Positions 1 through 4,339 of a stretch of 6,087 nt of DNA are shown here, one piece after another. The stretch's first letter is position 1, and each line of letters opens with the position of its first letter. Below the pieces are notes generated by a model. It saw nothing but the letters and a program-made list of their open reading frames with translations. It was not told where the DNA came from and made no database searches. This DNA is from Armatimonadota bacterium (GTDB taxonomy: Bacteria; Armatimonadota; Fimbriimonadia; Fimbriimonadales; Fimbriimonadaceae): contig JAEYWW010000217.1 in the NCBI GenBank assembly GCA_023428805.1, positions 1-6,087 of the forward strand, read 5' to 3'. A program made the position numbers and the translations under genes.

Positions 1-1
1 G

Positions 2-376
2 TATGAGAGCTTGCTTCGGATTCCAGCATTGGACAGTTTGCTCGCTCCCTTCGGCGCAAGCCAGAGCCTGTTCCGCTCGCCGTCAGATCCGGGCACATCT
101 TCGCTCGCTGAGTTTCAGGATGGATCATGCTGGAAAGAATTCGGTTCCAGCTATGAGTACCTTGGAACAATCCCCCTTAAAGTCATGCCGCTGACCGCCC
201 TCAAAGAGCCATCTCGCAGCACCTATTTGTTTGAGTTTGGGACATTTCGTGGAGGCAAAGAAAGCTCTGCGAGCGGACGTACGCATGTTTTCTTTGCTGA
301 CGGTCATGCAAAGTCAGTAACATGGAAAGCATCTGTGGACGCCAGGGAGTTAGCCTCGTCTGATTTTGATTTTTAG
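2..376 (+). CDS. Prepilin-like (H-X9-DG / DUF1559-type) protein, C-terminal part; 5' end outside window
   Basis: The frame is open from the first bases, so the gene starts upstream; 124 codons are visible before the TAG at 374. Near nt 68-94 it reads LFRSPSDPG, matching the 'F-x-CPSD' segment of prepilin-like proteins of the DUF1559/H-X9-DG group. A GSSYEYLG stretch and a KEPSRSTYLFEF stretch follow (compare 'SYxyN' and 'PS.T.L.FE' in the family). The end has HVFFADGHAKSVTW at nt 284-325, the characteristic FADGH signature. In this family the N-terminus, not seen here, normally carries a type IV pilin-like signal and one hydrophobic helix, so the protein would be exported or membrane-tethered. 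Differences from the family: serine replaces the usual cysteine in CPSD, and no histidine sits at the expected place before DG. The family call is fairly secure; the biological role is not known. Confidence 0.72.
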   Translation, partial: YESLLRIPALDSLLAPFGASQSLFRSPSDPGTSSLAEFQDGSCWKEFGSSYEYLGTIPLKVMPLTALKEPSRSTYLFEFGTFRGGKESSASGRTHVFFADGHAKSVTWKASVDARELASSDFDF

Positions 377-413
377 GTGTGTGCGACTAGGGGGAGTTTT
401 CTCGTAAGGCACC

Positions 414-442
414 TTGACAATTGCACGTAGTAAGGGTACGAT
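414..442 (+). promoter_or_regulatory. Sigma70-type promoter of the cysteine-rich mini-protein gene
   Basis: TTGACA at 414-419 is a perfect -35 box. After exactly 17 bases comes TACGAT at 437-442, a good -10 box. Transcription would start near 449, giving a leader of about 27 bases before the ATG at 476. This is the best promoter match in the window, and it lies just past the prepilin-like gene, so the small gene has its own transcription unit. Confidence 0.7.
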
Positions 443-463
443 TTTGTGGGGCTTATGCCTCTC

Positions 464-468
464 AGGAG
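464..468 (+). promoter_or_regulatory. Ribosome binding site that selects the ATG at 476
   Basis: AGGAG sits 7 bases before the ATG at 476 and only 4 bases before the adjacent ATG at 473. The spacing favours 476 as the start codon of the small secreted peptide. Confidence 0.65.
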
Positions 469-475
469 TGTTATG

Positions 476-709
476 ATGAAAAATATTCACAACGTCATGC
501 TTGGTATGCTGACTGGATTTGTGGTCTTGATGCCGTTCGCATTGCAGGCGCAAGTTCCCACAGACCCTAACCAGCCGAGGAAACCATCGTGTATGTAAGC
601 TGGTGCGGGCTCTGATTTGACGGAATGCTATCAGCGTTGCAATTCTCTTTGTCCTGAAACTGAAGCAAACACACAGTGTAAGAACTGGTGTTTGTGGGCG
701 CACCAGTAA
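476..709 (+). pseudogene. Small secreted cysteine-rich protein frame interrupted by an in-frame TAA at 596-598
   Basis: From ATG 476 the frame gives a clear Sec signal peptide: MKNIHN, then a hydrophobic core to residue 22, then ALQA with likely cleavage after residue 25. A short Pro-rich stretch (QVPTDPNQPRKPSCM) follows, then TAA as codon 41. Without the TAA the same frame runs to a second TAA at 707-709 (77 codons). The downstream part is cysteine-rich: Cys51, 55, 59, 68 and 72, spaced C-x3-C-x3-C-x8-C-x3-C; Cys39 lies before the stop, making six in all. Paired CxxxC motifs separated by a short loop suggest a disulfide-linked helical hairpin, by analogy only. Promoter, ribosome binding site and 3' hairpin are all intact. 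It may be a recent nonsense pseudogene, a readthrough gene, a sequencing error, or a real 40-residue peptide followed by remnant sequence. I recognise no family. Confidence 0.6.
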
Positions 710-715
710 GCCGAT

Positions 716-758
716 ACATTTGAGAGTTCGCCATTATTGTTGGCGAACTCTCAAATGT
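716..758. terminator. 18-bp perfect hairpin downstream of the mini-protein frame
   Basis: The left arm 716-733 (acatttgagagttcgcca) is exactly complementary to 741-758, with a 7-base loop at 734-740. It begins 6 bases after the TAA at 707-709, the usual place for a terminator. There is no run of T on either side, so it is not a classical intrinsic terminator. It may act as an RNA 3'-end stabiliser, a bidirectional transcription end, or a short repeat element. Confidence 0.5.
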
Positions 759-759
759 G

Positions 760-895
760 TACATTCTAATGCATGGTAGCTTGAGTATAATGTCACACTG
801 AATCGGTGTCCATAATGTCTAGGAGACTATAATAGTATATCTCTAGTAAAATACTGACGATTATGTCACTACTTTTAAGTAGAGATATTAGTAAA
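760..895. other. AT-rich intergenic spacer with small inverted and direct repeats
   Basis: No gene is seen here. The stretch is markedly richer in A+T than its neighbours. It contains two TATAAT matches (786-791 and 828-833) with no good -35 box. The 9-bp inverted repeat 837-845 / 880-888 (atatctcta / tagagatat) encloses the 6-bp inverted repeat 869-874 / 877-882. ATGTC recurs at 790, 815 and 863. The 837-888 structure lies just past the end of the minus-strand phosphatase-family gene and could mark its transcript end. Confidence 0.4.
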
Positions 896-1723
896 TCACA
901 GTTCGTATCTAACAATATTGCCCGTCACTAACTTGGCCCAAACCGGGAAATGGTCGCTCGGATAGCTGGCTCCGCCTTCGCGGCGGTCGATCCCGGCGGC
1001 AGCGACATCCCACTCGGCAGACACCCAGATCCCGTCGATCTTCTCACCGTGTTCAGGAGAGTTTTTACGGAAGCCATTGAAGGTGAGGGGCTCCAGTGAG
1101 CCAGGGTTCTTGATCGACCACGAGTCGCGCAGGTGCTCGCCGAGAGTTGTGATTGCGGGGTTGGTCAGCCCGGCGTTGAAGTCGGCCATCAAGATCATGG
1201 GCCGATCCTGTATTCGGTCGAGAATCAGCTTGGCGCTCTTCTCCCGCGCCTCCTGACTCTCGTGATCCCAGTGGGTGCTGACGGCGGTGAAGGTGTGGTC
1301 GCCCAATTTCAGCTTCGCCCAGGTGCAGATGCGGGTCACGTTGTTGCCCCAGGTGCGGCTGGCGACCTTCTCGGGTGTGTCGGAGAGCCAGAACCAGCCC
1401 TTGTCCAGCACCTGGAATTTCTCCGTCTTGACCAGGAGCGCGGCGTATTCTCCCCGCTCCTTCCCGTCATCCCGCCCGACTCCGATGGTGGTGTAGCCCG
1501 GCAGGGCCGAATTGATCTCGTCAAGCTGGAACTTCAGCGCCTCCTGCAGTCCAAGCACATCCGGTGCGTGCTCCCGAATCACCCCAATCAGAGCCCCGCG
1601 CCGATGCGGCCAAGCATTGTCCCCATCCTTCGCCGTCCCATACCGAATGTTGTAGGTCATGGCTTTGAACTGGATTTCGGACGGGCTGGACATGATGGCG
1701 GAGGCCAGCAGAAGTGCGACCAT
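896..1723 (-). CDS. Endonuclease/exonuclease/phosphatase (EEP) family protein, probably exported
   Basis: This is a 275-residue metal-dependent phosphoesterase of the EEP (DNase I-like) superfamily. The family motifs occur in order: MTYNIRYG with Asn25; DVLGLQE with the metal-binding Glu61; STHWDHES near residue 150; MADFNAG (the GDFN-type motif) near 180; KIDGIWVS (IDxI-type); and the terminal YPSDHFPVWAKL with the catalytic-type Asp-His pair. Length and motif order fit secreted or periplasmic EEP proteins, which can act on phosphodiesters, lipids or nucleic acids; the substrate cannot be read from sequence. Residues 2-11 (VALLLASAIM) are hydrophobic and look like a very short signal peptide, but no positive charge precedes them. 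An in-frame TGA lies upstream at 1775-1777 with no other start codon between. There is no Shine-Dalgarno sequence; CATAAT ends 6 bases before the ATG, which would suit a leaderless transcript. Confidence 0.85.
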   Translation of the reverse strand: MVALLLASAIMSSPSEIQFKAMTYNIRYGTAKDGDNAWPHRRGALIGVIREHAPDVLGLQEALKFQLDEINSALPGYTTIGVGRDDGKERGEYAALLVKTEKFQVLDKGWFWLSDTPEKVASRTWGNNVTRICTWAKLKLGDHTFTAVSTHWDHESQEAREKSAKLILDRIQDRPMILMADFNAGLTNPAITTLGEHLRDSWSIKNPGSLEPLTFNGFRKNSPEHGEKIDGIWVSAEWDVAAAGIDRREGGASYPSDHFPVWAKLVTGNIVRYEL

Positions 1724-1789
1724 GATTAGATTATGAGGTCTTTTGCCGAGATGCGGGTGCTCAGGATATGAGGCTCAATGCGCGCAACG

Positions 1790-1874
1790 TGGTGCCCGGG
1801 GCGGGATTTGAACCCGCACGGCTCATCACCAAAGGATTTTAAGTCCCCCGCGTCTACCGTTCCGCCACCCGGGC
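1790..1874 (-). tRNA. tRNA-Leu, anticodon TAA, CCA end encoded
   Basis: On the minus strand the 5' end GCCCGGG (1874-1868) pairs over 7 bp with CCCGGGC (1800-1794). A discriminator A at 1793 and an encoded CCA at 1792-1790 follow. The T arm reads GCGGG-TTCAAAT-CCCGC. The anticodon loop CTTAAAA (1843-1837) gives anticodon TAA at 1841-1839, reading leucine UUA codons. The length of 85 bases including CCA and the long variable arm are typical of a class II leucine tRNA. It lies between the DUF1800 and EEP genes on the same strand. Confidence 0.95.
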
Positions 1875-1884
1875 TGGGACGCAG

Positions 1885-1915
1885 ATTCTACCAGGGGGAC
1901 AATCGAGGCCGTCAA
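1885..1915 (-). promoter_or_regulatory. Possible promoter of tRNA-Leu
   Basis: On the minus strand, TTGACG (1915-1910) is followed after 19 bases by TAGAAT (1890-1885), and the mature tRNA begins about 10 bases after that. Both boxes are good but the 19-base spacing is long. It begins just after the DUF1800 stop codon, so the tRNA could also be co-transcribed from upstream. Confidence 0.35.
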
Positions 1916-1918
1916 AGT

Positions 1919-3337
1919 TCAGCAGAATTGGAACTCGGGTGATCCGAACAGGACCTTGCTGACTTCCAGACCAGCGGCGTAGGCCGTTCGCGGTGCGACC
2001 CGCACTCCAGCGGGCTTCTTCGCAGCGGCCACCAAAACGGCTTTTCGCTCCTCGGATACCTGAACATCGTACAGGCTGAGCAGACGGTCAACTGCCTGTT
2101 CAGCCGGCATGTTGGCGATCAAGTTCGCCATGGGATTGGTCTCGCGGGCCAGCGAGTTCTGCATGATTGTGGTCGCGAACTTGATTCGCTCCACCATCGT
2201 CGCCGAGCTGATCCAGGATTGACCTCCCTCCCACCCCGCCACATCTGGGGGATAGAGAAGCTCCATCCCCATGGATGTGGTTGAAGTGGTCGCGCCACGG
2301 GCGACTGCCTGAGCTCGACGCATTCGATTCTCGATGGGCAGCTCATTCAGTTCGGCGGCCATCGCAGCTCCCACCCCCATCTGCCGGAAAACAGGGATGA
2401 CGAAGTCCATCGGATTCTTGATGATCGCTCTTTCCGCTTTGTCGCTGTAGAACTCCTCGGATTCCATGATGGAGCGCAGAAGAACCGCGATGTCCAGGCC
2501 CGACTGACGGAATCTGACCGCGAACTTATTGATCACCGTCGCCTCGGGATTGGGATAGACGAACCAGTTGAGAATCTTTTCTGTGATGTAGTAGGCGGTG
2601 CGGGGGGTGTCGCAGAGGAGCTTCAGCACCTCATCGCCGTTGAAATTGCCCATCTTTCCGAGAACTGATTTCTCGCCATCGTCATGGTTGGGTTCGTCAA
2701 AGAGGAAGGCTGCGTTTGCGCCGGGCAGCGCGCCGCGAATGACGACTCTGCGATTGTTGCGGCGCACGCCGTAAGTCCAGCCCGTGAAGGCTCGGGCGGC
2801 TTCCAGAATGTCCTTCTCGGTGTAGTTGCCCACTCCCAAGGTGAACAGCTCCATCACTTCGCGGGCGAAATTCTCGTTCGGTCGTCCCTTGATGTTGTCC
2901 TGGTTGTCGAGCCAGTAGAGCATCGCCGGATCGGTGCTGACGGCATGCAGGAGGTCGTAGAATTTCCCGGTTGAGAAGTCTCGCAGCTTGACGAAGTGCC
3001 GCTTCATCCTTGGGCCGACGGTGACCTTCTGAGCGCTCGTGGCGAAGTGGTCGTGCCAGAACAGCGCCATTTTGTAGGGAAGAGGCCGGGTGGTTGTCAG
3101 GTAGAGCGAGTAGAGCGTGTTTTGGGCAAATCGGGGGTTGGTGTTGATGTTGCCTTCCGGATCCGGGAACGGAGAATCAGTTGTGAAGTCCTCGGGTGTG
3201 TTCTTGTAGTCGAGGAGCTTGTTGATCGCGCCCTTCAACCCGTTCTTGCCGTAGAACTCGATTTCGGCCTCGCTCGCCCCCAATCCAAACCGACGCAGGA
3301 GGTGGGCGATCTTCTCGCGGTCCGTCTGCAAGCTCAT
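1919..3337 (-). CDS. DUF1800 family protein
   Basis: This 472-residue protein carries the DUF1800 signature throughout. It has HLLRRFGLGAS at residues 12-22, FWHDHFATSAQKV at 93-105, NFAREVMELFTLGVGNYTEKDILEAARAFTGW in two adjoining blocks at 156-187, HDDGEKSVLG at 218-227, PPDVAGWEGGQSWIS at 363-377, and a closing LFGSPEFQFC. Length is normal for the family. The ATG at 3337 is the only reasonable start, because an in-frame TGA lies three codons upstream (TGA CAA AGC ATG). No signal peptide is visible at this start and no Shine-Dalgarno sequence precedes it. The molecular function of DUF1800 is not established. In many genomes the gene sits beside a DUF1501 (sulfatase-like, often Tat-exported) partner; none is present here, where the neighbours are tRNA-Leu downstream and a terminated small gene upstream. 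Confidence 0.88.
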   Translation of the reverse strand: MSLQTDREKIAHLLRRFGLGASEAEIEFYGKNGLKGAINKLLDYKNTPEDFTTDSPFPDPEGNINTNPRFAQNTLYSLYLTTTRPLPYKMALFWHDHFATSAQKVTVGPRMKRHFVKLRDFSTGKFYDLLHAVSTDPAMLYWLDNQDNIKGRPNENFAREVMELFTLGVGNYTEKDILEAARAFTGWTYGVRRNNRRVVIRGALPGANAAFLFDEPNHDDGEKSVLGKMGNFNGDEVLKLLCDTPRTAYYITEKILNWFVYPNPEATVINKFAVRFRQSGLDIAVLLRSIMESEEFYSDKAERAIIKNPMDFVIPVFRQMGVGAAMAAELNELPIENRMRRAQAVARGATTSTTSMGMELLYPPDVAGWEGGQSWISSATMVERIKFATTIMQNSLARETNPMANLIANMPAEQAVDRLLSLYDVQVSEERKAVLVAAAKKPAGVRVAPRTAYAAGLEVSKVLFGSPEFQFC

Positions 3338-3374
3338 GCTTTGTCAAGACGATGAGGATCATCGCGGGGTTCAC

Positions 3375-3412
3375 AAAAAGAAAACCGACGGACGCACGAA
3401 TGCGCCTGTCGG
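3375..3412 (-). terminator. Strong intrinsic terminator of the 64-residue gene
   Basis: On the minus strand, CCGACAGGCGCA (3412-3401), a TTCG tetraloop and TGCGTCCGTCGG (3396-3385) form a 12-bp stem with one A-C mismatch and one G-U pair. A T-rich tract (TTTTCTTTTT, 3384-3375) follows at once. It lies 24 bases after the small gene's stop codon and 37 bases before the DUF1800 start, so it separates the two genes into different transcription units. Confidence 0.85.
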
Positions 3413-3436
3413 CTTTCCCTTATGAACGACGAGCTC

Positions 3437-3631
3437 TTACGCCTCGGGGACGTTGGTGGCCTTGTACGTAGCTTCGTTGACGAACTTGAAGAGCTTGGCA
3501 CCTTCGTGCTCCGCCTGAAGGGCGTAGCGTACCTGCTCTCCGTTCTTGGTCTTGCGAACCATCTTCGTCTTCTTGACTGCGCTGTCGGGCACATCAACGT
3601 GGGACCGGGTCTTGAGATTATAAAACTGCAT
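3437..3631 (-). CDS. Small basic protein of unknown function (64 residues)
   Basis: It begins MQFYNLKTRSHVDVPDSAV, continues through a Lys/Arg-rich segment (KKTKMVRKTKNGEQVRYA, residues 20-37) and ends KLFKFVNEATYKATNVPEA. There is no signal peptide, membrane segment or cysteine, so it is probably a cytoplasmic, possibly nucleic-acid-binding protein; that is inference from charge only. It looks like a compact beta-rich fold, but I cannot name a family with confidence. The start is supported by GAGG (3641-3638), 6 bases before the ATG, with a run of A between. It forms its own transcription unit: a structured leader lies upstream and a strong intrinsic terminator downstream. Ribosome binding site, terminator and sensible composition argue for a real and possibly well-expressed gene rather than a chance frame. 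Confidence 0.75.
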   Translation of the reverse strand: MQFYNLKTRSHVDVPDSAVKKTKMVRKTKNGEQVRYALQAEHEGAKLFKFVNEATYKATNVPEA

Positions 3632-3647
3632 TTTTTCCCTCTACACT

Positions 3648-3692
3648 CCAGACCTCTTTAAGGGAGGTCTGCTTACTTATGACCTGATCTGG
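3648..3692 (-). promoter_or_regulatory. Structured leader RNA with two alternative hairpins ahead of the 64-residue gene
   Basis: On the minus-strand transcript, CCAGAUC (3692-3686) can pair with GGUCUGG (3654-3648), and inside it AGGUC (3685-3681) with GACCU (3669-3665) around an 11-base loop. Alternatively AGACCUC (3670-3664) can pair with GAGGUCU (3656-3650). The two folds share bases and exclude each other. The element ends 16 bases before the start codon, next to the ribosome binding site, so a switch affecting translation is conceivable. No known riboswitch motif was recognised. Confidence 0.35.
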
Positions 3693-3714
3693 CTCACCTA
3701 GGTTCACCCGATCA
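3685..3714. repeat. 30-bp imperfect palindrome in the divergent intergenic region
   Basis: The dyad is centred between 3699 and 3700. TGATC (3685-3689) matches GATCA (3710-3714), GG (3691-3692) matches CC (3707-3708), and the core ACCTAGGT (3696-3703) is perfect: 11 of 15 positions are symmetric. It lies between the 64-residue gene and the fur-family gene, where an operator for a dimeric regulator would be expected, but no regulator is assigned. It partly overlaps the leader structure. Confidence 0.4.
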
Positions 3715-3789
3715 AGTTGCTCTCTAGTTTGTACCCACTGCCCCCTAGCCCGCAAGGGGAAATTAAGATTTTTTATGTGATTTTGAGTC

Positions 3790-3798
3790 TGGTATCCT
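3790..3798 (+). promoter_or_regulatory. Possible extended -10 promoter for a leaderless fur-family transcript
   Basis: TGGTATCCT reads as an extended -10 element (TG-n-TATCCT). It ends 6 bases before the ATG at 3805, so transcription would start at or next to the start codon. No -35 box and no convincing Shine-Dalgarno sequence are seen. Confidence 0.4.
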
Positions 3799-3804
3799 GA
3801 AAGC

Positions 3805-4287
3805 ATGGGCTCACACGGCCCCGAAGGCCATTCCAACCCCCAAGAAGCGTATGAAAATCGGGCGATCACCGAGCTTCGAGCCCACGGACTTCGCATCACT
3901 AAACCACGCATCGAGGTCGTCAAAACCCTTGCCGAATCGACCGAGGCGCTCAGTCCGTATGCGATTCATGCGAGGATCAAGGGGGCGGGCGGGCAGATCG
4001 ATGTGGTGAGCGTCTACCGCATCCTGGAGACTTTGGAGGCCCTCGATCTGGTTCACCACGTCGGCCTCGCGGAGGGTTATCGCGCCTGCGGCCTGGATCA
4101 CAGCCATGCCAGCCACTCCCAGCATGTTGTCTGCAGGGACTGCCGCAAGGTCGTCGAAATCGACCTGCCCGACCCGGTTGTTTCGCAGAGCATCGACAGC
4201 GCCGCCCAAGCGGGCTTTCATGAAGCGCAGGTCAAGCTGGAAATTCTCGCCACCTGCGACGATTGCGAAAACAAGAGCCACTCATAG
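3805..4287 (+). CDS. Fur-family metal-responsive transcriptional regulator
   Basis: This 160-residue protein has the two-part Fur layout. An N-terminal winged helix runs from about 20 to 87, with LRAHGLRITKPRIEVVKTL and the recognition helix region SVYRILETLEALDLV (69-83). The C-terminal metal-binding and dimerisation part contains HVVCRDCRKVVEIDLPD and LATCDDC. Cys110/113 and Cys151/154 form the CxxC pairs that in this family hold a structural zinc. A His-rich stretch, DHSHASHSQH (98-107), precedes the first pair and supplies likely regulatory ligands. Fur-family members repress metal uptake or stress genes when metal is bound. Whether this one senses iron, zinc (Zur) or peroxide (PerR) cannot be settled, and no uptake operon is adjacent. 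The first 15-20 residues are a polar extension. Start choice rests on the -10-like element 6 bases upstream. Confidence 0.88.
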   Translation: MGSHGPEGHSNPQEAYENRAITELRAHGLRITKPRIEVVKTLAESTEALSPYAIHARIKGAGGQIDVVSVYRILETLEALDLVHHVGLAEGYRACGLDHSHASHSQHVVCRDCRKVVEIDLPDPVVSQSIDSAAQAGFHEAQVKLEILATCDDCENKSHS

Positions 4288-4323
4288 AGAATCCCGGCTC
4301 ACCATGAGATGAGCCGGGATTCT
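4288..4323. terminator. 14-bp perfect hairpin between convergent fur-family and htrA-type genes
   Basis: agaatcccggctca (4288-4301) is fully complementary to 4310-4323, with an 8-base loop. It starts at the base after the fur-family stop codon and ends 16 bases before the protease stop codon. It probably serves as a bidirectional transcription end. Neither side has a long T run. Confidence 0.65.
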
Positions 4324-4339
4324 TCTGCTTCGGCAGTTC

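Noticed and set aside
596..598. Reassigned TAA stop codon
   Set aside because: The htrA-type gene and the 64-residue gene both end with TAA, so TAA works as a stop in this genome.
1133..1729. 198-codon plus-strand frame across the EEP gene
   Set aside because: It is antisense to a gene with all EEP motifs; its composition is that of a mirrored coding sequence.
3640..3745. Signal recognition particle RNA (4.5S) on the minus strand
   Set aside because: GGTGAGCC-AGAT-CAGGTC and AAGCAG resemble the conserved SRP RNA core. However, the apical loop is AUAA rather than GGAA, one stem base is missing, and the 5' and 3' halves do not pair over the expected length. A covariance-model search (RF00169) would decide.
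3742..3776. Plus-strand terminator (CCCCT...AGGGG followed by T run)
   Set aside because: The stem is only 5 bp and the T run begins about 10 bases after it; no gene ends nearby on that strand.
3811..4281. 156-codon frame antisense to the fur-family gene
   Set aside because: It is a codon-composition shadow of the well-supported regulator, with no recognisable domain or ribosome binding site.
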